This document shows positions 44,903 through 53,807 of a DNA stretch of 64,000 bases, piece by piece. The notes under the pieces were generated by a model. The model had not been told where the DNA came from. It searched no databases and saw only the letters and a list, made by a program, of their open reading frames with translations. A program made the position numbers and the translations under genes. The stretch is from positions 1-64,000 of the forward strand of contig UQNU01000002.1 of assembly GCA_900542555.1 (NCBI GenBank), written 5' to 3'. How positions within the stretch are numbered: position 1 is the stretch's first letter; every line of letters starts with the position of its first letter. This DNA is from an uncultured Collinsella sp. GTDB taxonomy: Bacteria; Actinomycetota; Coriobacteriia; Coriobacteriales; Coriobacteriaceae.

Positions 44903-45652
44903 TTAGGAGCGGGCGGCTCCGTCGACGGGGAGCACGGCGCCCGTGACGTAGGAGGACATGTCGCTCGCCAGGAAAACAAAGGCGTTGGCGACATCCTCGG
45001 GCTCGCCCATGCGACCCAGCGGAATGGTGGCGACGATGGGCTTAATAACCTCTTCAGGCAGGTTGGCGACCATGTCGGTTTTGGTTACACCGGGTGCTAC
45101 GGCATTGACGCGAATGCCCATGGGGGCGAGCTCGCGCGAGAGCGACTGGACCATGCCGTTGACGGCAAACTTGGACGTTGGATAGCCGACGCCAGAGGGC
45201 TGGCCGTACTTGGCAACCATCGAGCTCGTGGTGGTGATGGTGCCGCCGTGGCCGGCCTCGGTCATGATCTTGGCGGCAGCTTGGTGGCCATTAAAGACGG
45301 CGACGACGTTAAGGTCCATGACCTTTGCGAACTCCTCGGCCGTGTAGTCCAAGAGGGGTGAACGCTGGGAGATACCGGCATTGTTGACGACCGTGTCCAA
45401 GCCGCCCATGTCGGCTGCAGCCTGGGTAAAGGCCTCGGTCACGGCTTCGAGTGAGGTGAGGTCGCAGGAGCGGCCCCAGACCTTGGCGTCGGGATAGGCG
45501 GCTGTCAGCTTCTCAACGGCCGCGTCGGCAGTCTCCTGGCGTGAGCCAAAGACGGTGACGGCAGCGCCTTCCTCGATAAAACGGCAGGCGATCGCATAGC
45601 CGATACCGCGCGTGCCTCCGGTGATGATTGCTTTCTTGCCCTCGAGCAACAT
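44903..45652 (-). CDS. Short-chain dehydrogenase/reductase, BaiA/FabG-like (possible hydroxysteroid dehydrogenase)
   Basis: 249 aa from ATG 45652, with GAGAGGAAG upstream. Cofactor site TGGTRGIGYAIA, catalytic NNAGI, Ser in TTTSSMVAKY, and YPTSK. It ends SYVTGAVLPVDGAARS. Length and many blocks (FGSRQETADAA, DLTSLEAV, MDLNVVAVFNG, GVGYPTSKFAVNG, VAPGVTKTDM) resemble the bile-acid 3alpha-dehydrogenase BaiA as I remember it. Collinsella is known for hydroxysteroid dehydrogenase activities. A general 3-oxoacyl-ACP reductase or sugar-alcohol dehydrogenase remains possible. It has its own promoter region; the upstream gene hom ends in a terminator. Confidence 0.8.
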   Translation of the reverse strand: MLLEGKKAIITGGTRGIGYAIACRFIEEGAAVTVFGSRQETADAAVEKLTAAYPDAKVWGRSCDLTSLEAVTEAFTQAAADMGGLDTVVNNAGISQRSPLLDYTAEEFAKVMDLNVVAVFNGHQAAAKIMTEAGHGGTITTTSSMVAKYGQPSGVGYPTSKFAVNGMVQSLSRELAPMGIRVNAVAPGVTKTDMVANLPEEVIKPIVATIPLGRMGEPEDVANAFVFLASDMSSYVTGAVLPVDGAARS

Positions 45653-45801
45653 GGTGCTTCCTCTCTTCGCGGGCGGACATTCGCAGCACAGCGTAGCGGC
45701 AGCCGGAATCGGCCGCGTTTGCATATCGGTGAACGGTAGCCCGCGTTACCGATGAGCGGCTCGCGCAAATATGCTCTGCCGTTGTGCTTAGGGCAGGTGA
45801 C

Positions 45802-45837
45802 AAAAGGGCTCCCGTCCCACATCGGACGGGAGCCCTC
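45802..45837 (-). terminator. Terminator of hom
   Basis: GGGCTCCCGTCC (45806-45817) pairs perfectly with GGACGGGAGCCC (45824-45835); the minus strand continues TTTTG. Confidence 0.85.
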
Positions 45838-45866
45838 AAGGCGCGTATTGCTAGGCGAGCGTTGGG

Positions 45867-47210
45867 TTAGTTGGCCATGACGCCTTCGGTCCAGGCCTCG
45901 ACGTCCTCGATGCGCAGGACGTTGGCGACTTCGGCCACGCAGTCGACGCTGGCAAGCTCGGCGGCGGCAGCCTGGACGTCCTTCTCGAGCGCGCGATGCG
46001 TCAGGAAGATGACCGAGCAGGCATCGTTGACGCCCGACTTGCCGTCCTCGACCTGGTTGATGAGCGAAATCGAGATGTTGTGCTTGGCAAAGATGTCGAC
46101 CGTCTCGGACAGGGCGCCCACGCGGTCGGCGACCTTCAGGCGCACATAGTACTTGGTCTGGAGCTCGTCCATGGGCTTAAAGGCGAGGTTGTGGCCATAG
46201 GGCTCAATCTCGGGCAGCGGAGCCACGCCGCGGCTGATCTGCTCGGAGAGCGACAGGATATCGCCCACGACGGCGCTCGCGGTGGGGAAGGAGCCTGCGC
46301 CGGCACCGTAGAACATGGTCTCGCCCACGGCGTCGCCTACCACGTAGACAGCGTTCATGGCGCCGTTGACCTTGGCAAGCATGTGGTCGGCGGGGATCAG
46401 CGTGGGATGCACACGGACGTCGACGCCGGCGTCGGTGTTGCGGGCGATGCCGAGCAGCTTAATGGTGTAGCCGAGCTCACGGGCCTGGGCGATGTCCTCG
46501 GCACCGATGGTACGGATACCCTGCTGGTACACATCGTCGGTGGTAACGCGGGTGCCAAAGCCGATGGAAGCGAGGATCGCCGTCTTGCTGGCGGCGTCGA
46601 AGCCGTCGACGTCGGCGGACGGGTCGGCCTCGGCATAGCCCTTAGCCTGTGCGTCGGCGAGCACGTCGGCGTAATCGGCGCCCTCGGCGTCCATGCGCGA
46701 CAGGATGTAGTTGGTGGTGCCGTTAAGGATGCCGGCGATGGTCAGGATCTTGTTGCCCACCAGGTCATGCTCAAGCGTGCTGACAATGGGGATGCCACCG
46801 CCGCAGCTGGCCTCGCACTTAATCTGCACGCCGCACGCGCGCGCCTTCTCGGCGAGCGTCTCGACATGACGGCCCAGCAGGGCCTTGTTGGCAGAGACGA
46901 CGTGCTTGCCGTTCTCGAAGGCGGTGGTGAAGATTTCGGTCGCGGGGTGCTCGCCGCCGATGAGCTCGACGACGATATCGACGGCGGGGTCGGTGACGAC
47001 GTCGTGCCAGTCGCTCGTAAAGGCCTCGCGCTCAATACCGGCAGCTTCGGCCTGCTCCCAGGCAAGCGTGCAGGCGCGGGTCAGCTTAAGGTCGATGCCG
47101 TAGGCGGCCAGGTACTCATCGTGGTGGCTCTTGATCAGACGGGCCACGCCGCCGCCGACGGTTCCAAGACCGATCAAACCGACGTTCACGGTGCGCAGGG
47201 GTTCGCTCAT
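45867..47210 (-). CDS. hom: Homoserine dehydrogenase with ACT domain
   Basis: 447 aa. NAD(P) site VGLIGLGTVGGGVARL. The catalytic core has KHVVSANKALL, GGGIPI, LNGTTNYILSRM, the substrate loop DPSADVDGFDAASK, and the metal-proximal YGAGAGSFPTASAVVGD. The C-terminal ~75 residues are an ACT domain (VRLKVADRVGALSE). It reduces aspartate semialdehyde to homoserine, feeding threonine and methionine synthesis, and the ACT domain probably gives threonine feedback. AAGGAG precedes the ATG. No other thr gene is adjacent. It ends in a strong terminator. Confidence 0.95.
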   Translation of the reverse strand: MSEPLRTVNVGLIGLGTVGGGVARLIKSHHDEYLAAYGIDLKLTRACTLAWEQAEAAGIEREAFTSDWHDVVTDPAVDIVVELIGGEHPATEIFTTAFENGKHVVSANKALLGRHVETLAEKARACGVQIKCEASCGGGIPIVSTLEHDLVGNKILTIAGILNGTTNYILSRMDAEGADYADVLADAQAKGYAEADPSADVDGFDAASKTAILASIGFGTRVTTDDVYQQGIRTIGAEDIAQARELGYTIKLLGIARNTDAGVDVRVHPTLIPADHMLAKVNGAMNAVYVVGDAVGETMFYGAGAGSFPTASAVVGDILSLSEQISRGVAPLPEIEPYGHNLAFKPMDELQTKYYVRLKVADRVGALSETVDIFAKHNISISLINQVEDGKSGVNDACSVIFLTHRALEKDVQAAAAELASVDCVAEVANVLRIEDVEAWTEGVMAN

Positions 47211-47460
47211 AGATAGCTCCTTCGTGCATCTTATGGATGGATTAACCGCTTAAAGGTTGAGTGCATTCTAGCGTGAACCGAGGGCGCGTGCTCGCCAGGC
47301 AACAGGAGTCGCACAAAACGGCACCCCCGAAACGCTGCGGAAACATTGGAAACATGTTCGCTACAAACGGAACTCCGTAACAAACTGTCAACGTTTGCAC
47401 CATAAGGTTTGCCCTGTACCGCAAGACGGCCGCACCGCGGCCAGCGAAAAGGGGGACACC
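47211..47460. promoter_or_regulatory. Divergent intergenic region between hom and the first livJ
   Basis: No gene seen. It contains CGGAAACATT (47338-47347), repeated in part as GGAAACATG ten bases on, and GTAACAAACTGTCAAC (47376-47391). The 10-mer CGGAAACATT is also present upstream of the second livJ. An SD, AAAAGGGGG, lies directly before the livJ ATG. Confidence 0.4.
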
Positions 47461-48627
47461 ATGTTTAGCATCAACAACGTACTTAACCGCAGGAGTTTCT
47501 TGGCTGGCGCCGCGGCGCTCGGTGGCACCGCGGCGCTCGCTGGTTGCTCGTCGGGTGGCTCGGACGGCGGCTCCGCCGATGACGGCAAGACCTTCAAGAT
47601 CGGTGTCATCGGCCCTCTGACCGGCGCCGCGGCAACCTATGGCGTTTCGGCCGAGAAGGGTGCCAAGCTCGCCGCCAAGGATTTCTCGACCAAGGACCTC
47701 AAACTCTCGCTTAAGTCCGAGGACGACGTCGCCGACGGCGAGAAGGCCATCAACGCCTTCAATACCCTGTGTGACTGGGGCATGCAGGCGCTCGTCGGTC
47801 CGGTCACCACCGGTGCTGCCGTCGCCGTCTCGGGCGAGATCGCCGACGATATGCTCATGGTCACGCCTTCGGCCTCGTCGCTCGACGTCACCAAGGATAA
47901 GACCACGGTCTTTCAGGTTTGCTTCACCGATCCGACCATGGGCGCCAGCGCCGCGAAGTTCTTGGCTGAGAAGTATGCAGACGCCAAAATCGCCCTGTTC
48001 TACAACTCCGGCGATACGTACAGCTCGGGTGTTGCCGATGCCTTTGCCGAGCAGGCCAAGGAGTCCAAACTTGATATCGTCGATACCGAGACCTTTAAGG
48101 ACGATTCCTCCACGAGCTTTACCAACCAGCTCACCAAGGCCAAGGAGGCCGGCGCCACGCTCATCTTTGCGCCGATCTACTACACGCCGGCGTCCGTTTT
48201 GCTCAAGAACGCCAAGGACATGGGCTACGACATGACCCTCATGGGTACCGACGGCATGGACGGCCTGCTCTCTGTGGAGGGCTTCGATACCTCTCTTGCC
48301 GAGGGCGTATTGCTCATGACCCCGTTTTCGGCTGACGATGAGAAGAATGCCGACTTCGTCAAGGCCTATAAGGATGCCTACGACGAGACGCCCAACCAGT
48401 TTGCCGCCGACGCCTACGATTGCGTCCACGCCATCGCCGAGGCCATCGACAAGGCGGGCATCGACATTACGGCCGACGGCGCCGACATTGCCGGCGACCT
48501 TGCCAAGGCCATGCGCAAGATCAAGATCGAGGGCCTGACGGGCGAGCTGACGTGGAATGACAAGGGCCAGGTCGAAAAGCCCGCTACGGCTTATGTGATC
48601 CAGGACGGCAAGTACATCGCCGCCTAA
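47461..48627 (+). CDS. livJ: Branched-chain amino-acid ABC transporter binding lipoprotein, first copy
   Basis: 388 aa. A Tat-like lipoprotein signal: NRRSFLAGAAALGGTAALAGC, in which RR precedes the hydrophobic part and LAGC is the lipobox. The mature part is a periplasmic-binding-type I (LivJ/Leu-Ile-Val) domain, starting KIGVIGPLTG and including PSASS, NSGDTYSSGVADAF, FTNQLTKAKEAGATLIFAP and FSADDEKNADFVKAY. It binds amino acids outside the membrane for the Liv permease. I chose ATG 47461 because AAAAGGGGG lies 6 nt before it. It is a close paralog of the next gene. Confidence 0.92.
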   Translation: MFSINNVLNRRSFLAGAAALGGTAALAGCSSGGSDGGSADDGKTFKIGVIGPLTGAAATYGVSAEKGAKLAAKDFSTKDLKLSLKSEDDVADGEKAINAFNTLCDWGMQALVGPVTTGAAVAVSGEIADDMLMVTPSASSLDVTKDKTTVFQVCFTDPTMGASAAKFLAEKYADAKIALFYNSGDTYSSGVADAFAEQAKESKLDIVDTETFKDDSSTSFTNQLTKAKEAGATLIFAPIYYTPASVLLKNAKDMGYDMTLMGTDGMDGLLSVEGFDTSLAEGVLLMTPFSADDEKNADFVKAYKDAYDETPNQFAADAYDCVHAIAEAIDKAGIDITADGADIAGDLAKAMRKIKIEGLTGELTWNDKGQVEKPATAYVIQDGKYIAA

Positions 48628-48898
48628 GTGCGCATAAAGCGCGACCGGTGAGGCCGTTTTATTCAGGGAAGGGACGCCTGTAACAGAACGGAAACATTAC
48701 TTTCACACAATAAAGTGGCCTTACTGCATAAAGTAATAGAAATACGCAGAATTATGGATAAATGAACAAATCCAAAGAAAAGTTGAAATAATCGCCACTT
48801 TTCTCAACTAAAGCGTCTACTATTTTGCGAACGCCGAACACGGCGAAGGATGGCCTGTCGGGTAACCGAAACCCGACGAGATTTGAGAGGAGAGCCGC
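48628..48898 (+). promoter_or_regulatory. AT-rich leader region of the second livJ
   Basis: 271 bp with no gene. The centre is AT-rich (48700-48830), unlike its surroundings, and holds the GlnR-like box and TACTAT at 48818-48823. A small hairpin TCGGGT/ACCCGA (48859-48876) lies shortly before the SD GAGAGGAGAG. A separate promoter for the second paralog is likely. Confidence 0.45.
48680..48706 (+). promoter_or_regulatory. GlnR-box-like sequence upstream of the second livJ
   Basis: GTAAC-6 nt-GAAAC-6 nt-TTCAC matches the gTnAC-n6-GaAAc-n6-GtnAC arrangement of actinobacterial GlnR sites at the conserved positions except one. A copy of CGGAAACATT overlaps it. A -10-like TACTAT lies farther downstream at 48818-48823. 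Whether GlnR exists in this organism is unknown. Confidence 0.3.
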
Positions 48899-50086
48899 AT
48901 GTCGAGCCTCACCGGTAAGTCATTGAACCCTGTTATGAATCGCAGGAGCGTTATCGCGAGCGCAGCAGGTCTGGGGGCGATGTCCATTCTAGCTGGCTGC
49001 TCCTCCAACGGCGGCGACAGCGGTTCCGCGTCGGGCGACGCTTCGTTTAAGATCGGCACCATCGGCCCGCTGACCGGCGCCAACGCGTCCTACGGCAAGT
49101 CCGTTACACAGGCTGTCGAGCTTGGCTGCAAGGATTTCTCGACTAAGGAGCTGCCGCTTGTCAGCAAGGCCGAGGACGACCAGGCCGATGGCGAGAAGGC
49201 CGTCAACGCCTTCAACACCCTGCTCGACTGGGGCATGCAGGCCCTCGTCGGTCCGACCACCACGGGTGCGTCGGTCGCCGTTGCCGCAGAGTGCGGTAAC
49301 GACCCCGAGACGTTCATGATCACCCCGTCCGCGTCTTCCGAGGACGTTACCAAGGGCAAGGATTGCGTCTTCCAGGTTTGCTTTACCGACCCCAACCAGG
49401 GTGTCAACGCTGCCAAGTTCCTGGCAGAGAAATATGCGGACGAGAAGTTCGTGCTGTTCTATAACTCCGGCGACGCCTATTCTTCGGGCATCGCAGATTC
49501 CTTTAAGGCCCAGGCCGCTAAGTCCAAGCTCGAGATTGTCGACGAGGAGACCTTTAAGGACGACTCCGCCACGAGCTTTACCAACCAGCTGACCAAGGCC
49601 AAGCAGGCAGGCGCCACCATGATCTTTGCGCCGATCTACTACACGCCGGCGTCCGTCCTGCTCAAGAACGCCAAGGACATGGGCTACGACGTCAAGATGA
49701 TGGGCTGCGACGGCATGGACGGCATCCTGGGCGTTGAGGGCTTCGACACCTCTCTTGCCGAGGGTCTGCTGCTCATGACCCCGTTCTCCGCCGACGACGA
49801 GAAGAACGCCGACTTCGTCAACGCTTACAAAGATAAGTACGGCGATACCCCCGACCAGTTTGCCGCCGACGCCTACGACGGCGTGCATGCGGTGGTCGAG
49901 GCTCTCAAGGAGGCCGGCCTGGGTGTCGACGCCGACCCCACCGAGGTTGCCGAGAAGCTTCCCGAGGCTATGCGCAACATTACTGTTGACGGTCTGACTG
50001 GCAAGCTCTCCTGGAACGACAAGGGCCAGGTCCAGAAGGACCCGACGGCGTACGTCATTACCGACGGCAAGTACGTACAGGCCTAA
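48899..50086 (+). CDS. livJ: Branched-chain amino-acid ABC transporter binding lipoprotein, second copy
   Basis: 395 aa, paralog of the preceding gene with long identical runs (TPFSADDEKNADFV, FTNQLTKAKQAGAT, APIYYTPASVLLKNAKDMGYD). The signal is MNRRSVIASAAGLGAMS ending in lipobox LAGC. It is very likely a tandem duplication that diverged in the ligand-binding face. Two binding proteins feeding one permease would widen the substrate range. AGAGGAGAG precedes the ATG. The permease genes follow after two hairpins. Confidence 0.92.
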   Translation: MSSLTGKSLNPVMNRRSVIASAAGLGAMSILAGCSSNGGDSGSASGDASFKIGTIGPLTGANASYGKSVTQAVELGCKDFSTKELPLVSKAEDDQADGEKAVNAFNTLLDWGMQALVGPTTTGASVAVAAECGNDPETFMITPSASSEDVTKGKDCVFQVCFTDPNQGVNAAKFLAEKYADEKFVLFYNSGDAYSSGIADSFKAQAAKSKLEIVDEETFKDDSATSFTNQLTKAKQAGATMIFAPIYYTPASVLLKNAKDMGYDVKMMGCDGMDGILGVEGFDTSLAEGLLLMTPFSADDEKNADFVNAYKDKYGDTPDQFAADAYDGVHAVVEALKEAGLGVDADPTEVAEKLPEAMRNITVDGLTGKLSWNDKGQVQKDPTAYVITDGKYVQA

Positions 50087-50117
50087 TAGGCCGCCTTACA
50101 TAGAGCGGTTTTGATCC

Positions 50118-50184
50118 CAAGCAGGGGAGGTTTTGGCCTTCCCTGCTTGCTTGGTATCTAGGGACGATGTAACGTCCCTGTTTC
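50118..50184 (+). terminator. Two hairpins between livJ and livH (attenuator/terminator)
   Basis: First hairpin: CAAGCAGGGGAGG and CCTTCCCTGCTTG, 12 of 13 paired, 6-nt loop (50118-50149). Second: AGGGACG/CGTCCCT with loop ATGTAA (50160-50179), followed by GTTTC. They would lower read-through so that more binding protein than permease is made. Confidence 0.55.
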
Positions 50185-50225
50185 ATACATCAACTGGAAA
50201 CCTATTCGAAAGGGGGATGTGGAAC

Positions 50226-51107
50226 ATGACGGTCTTTATCCAATACCTGGTCAACGGCCTGTCCATGGGCAGCGTCTACGCCATCATCGCGTTGGGCTAC
50301 ACCATGGTCTACGGTATCGCCAAGATGCTCAACTTCGCTCACGGCGACGTCATCATGGTCGGTGCCTATGTCTCGTTCTGTGCCACGTCGTATCTCGGCC
50401 TCCCGGGCTGGGCATCTGTAGTTCTCTCTTGTGTGGTCTGCACGGTTCTCGGTGTTCTCATCGAGGGTCTGGCCTATAAGCCGCTGCGCCAAGCAGGCCC
50501 TCTGGCCGTTCTGATCACGGCCATCGGCGTGTCTTACTTCCTGCAGAACGCCGCGCAGCTTCTGTGGGGCGCCACGCCCAAGAACTTCACTTCGCTCGTC
50601 ACCTTCCAGGTGCCGGAGTTCTTGGCCAAGTTCAACGTAAGCGCCGTCTCGCTCGTCACCATCGTCGCCTGCCTGGTTATCATGGCCGGCCTGATGTTCT
50701 TTACAGGTAAGACCAAGATGGGCAAAGCCATGCGCGCCGTGTCCGAGGACAAAGCCGCCGCTCAGCTCATGGGCATCAACGTCAACCGCACCATCTCGAT
50801 GACGTTTGCCATCGGCTCTGCCCTTGCCGCCATCGCCGGCGTGCTGCTGTGCTCCTACTCGCCGGTCCTGCAGCCCACCACGGGCGCCATGCCTGGCATC
50901 AAGGCCTTCGACGCCGCCGTTTTCGGCGGCATCGGCTCCATCCCCGGTGCCTTTGTCGGTGGCATTCTCATCGGCATCATCGAGGCGATGGCGCAGGCTT
51001 ACATTTCCACGAGCCTTGCCAACTCCATCGTCTTTGGTGTTTTGATCATCGTCCTGCTCGTCAAGCCTGCCGGCCTCTTGGGCAAGTACGTCCCCGAGAA
51101 GGTGTAG
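50226..51107 (+). CDS. livH: Branched-chain amino-acid ABC transporter permease LivH
   Basis: 293 aa, eight or so membrane helices. NGLSMGSVYAIIALGYTMVYG is the standard LivH start. The family EAA-like loop is in the MRAVSEDKAAAQLMGINV region, and FGGIGSIPGAFVGGILIG is the conserved end block. I chose ATG 50226 because GAAAGGGGG lies about 9 nt before it; ATG 50217 touches the SD. It pairs with LivM to form the membrane channel. Its stop is directly followed by livM. Confidence 0.93.
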   Translation: MTVFIQYLVNGLSMGSVYAIIALGYTMVYGIAKMLNFAHGDVIMVGAYVSFCATSYLGLPGWASVVLSCVVCTVLGVLIEGLAYKPLRQAGPLAVLITAIGVSYFLQNAAQLLWGATPKNFTSLVTFQVPEFLAKFNVSAVSLVTIVACLVIMAGLMFFTGKTKMGKAMRAVSEDKAAAQLMGINVNRTISMTFAIGSALAAIAGVLLCSYSPVLQPTTGAMPGIKAFDAAVFGGIGSIPGAFVGGILIGIIEAMAQAYISTSLANSIVFGVLIIVLLVKPAGLLGKYVPEKV

Positions 51108-51116
51108 GTGAGCGTT

Positions 51117-52196
51117 ATGAAGTTTCTTAAAGACAAGCAGACGCGTCACGACTTTGTCACGTACGCCATGTGCATCGTGGCCTTCGCCATCGTGTTCTTT
51201 ATGCAGTCCAACCACATGATCCCGCGCATGATCGCCGGTCAGCTGGTTCCCATCACGGCCTATATCGTCATGGCCATTTCCCTCAACCTCGTCGTCGGCA
51301 TCGCGGGCGATTTGTCGCTGGGCCATGCGGGCTTTATGAGCGTTGGCGCCTATACGGGAATCGTCACCGCCGTCGCGCTGGAGAGCGCCGTTCCCTCCGA
51401 TCCAATACGTCTTGTCATCAGCATTGTGGTCGGCGCTATCGCTGCCGCCATCCTGGGCTTCTTGATTGGTATCCCGGTCCTGCGCCTGAGCGGCGACTAT
51501 CTGGCCATCGTGACCCTGGCTTTTGGCGAGATCATCAAAGAGATCGTCACCTGCCTCATTGTGGGCGTCGACTCCCGCGGCCTGCACGTGATCTTTAACA
51601 TCACGGGCAACTCTACGATCGACGACCTGCACCTGCTCGAGGACGGCACCGCCATCATCAAGGGCGCCCAGGGCGCCTCGGGCGTGTCGACGTACTCGAC
51701 CTTCCTCGCTGGTGCCATCCTGGTCATGGTTGCGCTCGTGATCGTGCTCAACCTGGTTCGCAGCCGTACCGGCCGTGCCATTATGGCCGTGCGCGATAAC
51801 AAGATTGCAGCCGAGTCCGTAGGCATCTCCGTCACCGAGTACCGCATGATCGCCTTCGTGGTTTCCGCTGCCCTCGCCGGTGCTGCCGGAGCCCTCTTCG
51901 GCGGTAACTTCTCGCAGCTCTCCGCCACCAAGTTCGACTTCAACACGTCGATCCTCATTCTGGTGTTCGTGGTCCTGGGCGGTCTGGGCAATATGCGCGG
52001 CTCCGTCATCGCGGCGGCGCTGCTCACGGTGCTTCCCGAGCTGCTTCGTCAGTTCTCGGACTACCGCATGCTCATCTACGCCATCGTGCTGATCCTGGTC
52101 ATGATTTTTACCAACAACCCGCAGCTCAAGGCGTTCTTCGGTCGCGTCAAGGACCGCTTTGCTTCCAAGAAGGAGGTGGCAGCCGATGCCCAGTAA
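51117..52196 (+). CDS. livM: Branched-chain amino-acid ABC transporter permease LivM
   Basis: 359 aa, about ten membrane helices. Markers are AGDLSLGHAGFMSVGAYT, LPVLRLSGDYLAIVTLAFGE and IMAVRDNKIAAESVGI, and LGGLGNMRGSVIAAALLT near the end. GTG 51108, immediately after the livH stop, is an alternative start; I prefer ATG 51117 with AGGTGA upstream. Overlaps livG by 11 bp. Confidence 0.93.
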   Translation: MKFLKDKQTRHDFVTYAMCIVAFAIVFFMQSNHMIPRMIAGQLVPITAYIVMAISLNLVVGIAGDLSLGHAGFMSVGAYTGIVTAVALESAVPSDPIRLVISIVVGAIAAAILGFLIGIPVLRLSGDYLAIVTLAFGEIIKEIVTCLIVGVDSRGLHVIFNITGNSTIDDLHLLEDGTAIIKGAQGASGVSTYSTFLAGAILVMVALVIVLNLVRSRTGRAIMAVRDNKIAAESVGISVTEYRMIAFVVSAALAGAAGALFGGNFSQLSATKFDFNTSILILVFVVLGGLGNMRGSVIAAALLTVLPELLRQFSDYRMLIYAIVLILVMIFTNNPQLKAFFGRVKDRFASKKEVAADAQ

Positions 52197-53046
52197 ATTT
52201 GAGTTCAAGAAGGGCAAGATGGTCCCGTATCCTTCTGGCGCCATCGTTCCCGATCGTGACCTGGGCGAGCGCCCTGCACTCGAGTGCATCCACCTGGGCA
52301 TTGAGTTCGGTGGCCTTAAGGCAGTCGACGACTTTAGCCTGACTATCGGCAAGACCGAGATCGCCGGTCTGATCGGTCCCAACGGCGCCGGCAAGACCAC
52401 GGTCTTCAACCTGCTCACCAAGGTGTACCAGCCCACGCATGGCACCATCCTGCTCGACGGCGAGGACACCTCGGGCAAGTCGGTCTACCAGGTCAACCGC
52501 ATGGGTATTGCCCGTACCTTCCAGAACATTCGCCTATTCAACACCATGACGGTGGAGGATAACGTTAAGGTCGGCCTGCATAACCAGGAGCGTTACTCCG
52601 GCTTTGAGGGCGTGCTGCGCCTGCCGACGTATTGGAAGCACGAGAAGGCTGCTCACGAGCGCGCCATGGAGCTGCTGTCCATCTTTGATATGGAGCATCT
52701 GGCAAACGAGCAGGCCGGATCGCTGCCTTACGGCGCTCAGCGTCGTCTGGAGATCGTCCGCGCGCTTGCCACCAACCCCAAGCTACTGCTGCTCGACGAG
52801 CCTGCTGCCGGCATGAACCCGTCCGAGACCGCGGAGCTCATGGAGAACATCGTCAAGATTCGCGACACCTTTGGCATTGCCATCATGCTTATCGAGCATG
52901 ATATGTCGCTCGTTATGAACATCTGCGAGGGCATCTGCGTGCTCAACTTTGGTAAGGTCATCGCCAAAGGCACGGCAGAGGAAATCCAGAATAACGATGC
53001 CGTTATCGAGGCGTATCTGGGCAAGCAGGATAAGGGGGAGAACTAA
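52186..53046 (+). CDS. livG: Branched-chain amino-acid ABC transporter ATPase LivG
   Basis: 286 aa from ATG 52186, with AAGGAGGTGG upstream. Walker A is GPNGAGKTTVFNLLT, the signature is LPYGAQRRLEIVRAL, and Walker B is LLLLDEPAAGMNPSE. Also typical is FQNIRLFNTMTVEDNV. It has a 35-residue N-terminal extension before the ABC domain (KFEFKKGKMVPYPSGAIVP). It powers the LivHM channel on the cytoplasmic side. The stop is directly followed by livF. Confidence 0.95.
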   Translation: MPSKFEFKKGKMVPYPSGAIVPDRDLGERPALECIHLGIEFGGLKAVDDFSLTIGKTEIAGLIGPNGAGKTTVFNLLTKVYQPTHGTILLDGEDTSGKSVYQVNRMGIARTFQNIRLFNTMTVEDNVKVGLHNQERYSGFEGVLRLPTYWKHEKAAHERAMELLSIFDMEHLANEQAGSLPYGAQRRLEIVRALATNPKLLLLDEPAAGMNPSETAELMENIVKIRDTFGIAIMLIEHDMSLVMNICEGICVLNFGKVIAKGTAEEIQNNDAVIEAYLGKQDKGEN

Positions 53047-53760
53047 ATGGCAGAGCCGATGCTTTCCGTCTACAACATCAACGTCTGGTACGGCGCCATC
53101 CACGCCATCAAGGACATCTCCTTTAACGTTAACGAGGGCGAGATCGTGGCTCTGATCGGCGCGAACGGTGCCGGTAAGTCCACGACGCTCAAGACCGTCT
53201 CGGGCCTGCTACGCTCCAAGACCGGCTCCATCAAGTTTATGGGCGAGGACATTACCCATACGCCCGCCGACAAGCTGGTTGGTAAGGGCCTGGCTCAGGT
53301 TCCCGAGGGTCGTCGCGCCTTTTTGCAGATGACGGTCGAGGAGAACCTGGAGATGGGCGCCTATACGCAGCCCAAGTCCACGGTGGTTCCGGGCCTCGAG
53401 CGCGTCTACGAGCGGTTCCCGCGCCTGAAGGAACGCCGTCGCCAGGTCGCCGGCACCCTTTCGGGCGGTGAGCAGCAGATGCTCGTTATGGGGCGCGCCC
53501 TTATGAGTAACCCCAAACTGCTTATGCTCGACGAACCTTCCATGGGTCTGGCGCCGATTCTGATTGAGCAGATCTTCCAGATTGTCGAGGACCTGCACAA
53601 GGCCGGCACCACGGTGCTTCTGGTCGAGCAAAACGCACAGATGGCTCTTTCCATCGCCACGCGCGGCTACGTGCTCGAGACCGGCAAGATCACCATGACC
53701 GGCACCGGCCAAGAGCTCCTGCACGACGATAACGTCCGCAAAGCCTACCTCGGAGGCTAA
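53047..53760 (+). CDS. livF: Branched-chain amino-acid ABC transporter ATPase LivF
   Basis: 237 aa. Walker A GANGAGKSTTLK, signature LSGGEQQMLVMGRALM, Walker B LLMLDEPSMGLAPI, H-loop VLLVEQNAQ. The second ATPase of the Liv complex. Start at the base after the livG stop. The operon ends here with a strong terminator, giving the order livJ-livJ-livH-livM-livG-livF. Confidence 0.95.
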   Translation: MAEPMLSVYNINVWYGAIHAIKDISFNVNEGEIVALIGANGAGKSTTLKTVSGLLRSKTGSIKFMGEDITHTPADKLVGKGLAQVPEGRRAFLQMTVEENLEMGAYTQPKSTVVPGLERVYERFPRLKERRRQVAGTLSGGEQQMLVMGRALMSNPKLLMLDEPSMGLAPILIEQIFQIVEDLHKAGTTVLLVEQNAQMALSIATRGYVLETGKITMTGTGQELLHDDNVRKAYLGG

Positions 53761-53770
53761 CCCACCTAAC

Positions 53771-53807
53771 AAAAGGGGCGCTGACTATCTCAGTCAGCGC
53801 CCCTTTT
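53771..53807 (+). terminator. Terminator of the liv operon
   Basis: AAAAGGGGCGCTGACT pairs perfectly with AGTCAGCGCCCCTTTT around a 5-nt loop. Confidence 0.9.

Noticed and set aside
50202..52478. 758-codon open frame on the minus strand
   Set aside because: Antisense to livH, livM and livG. The translation is charged and repetitive with no domain, as expected of a shadow.
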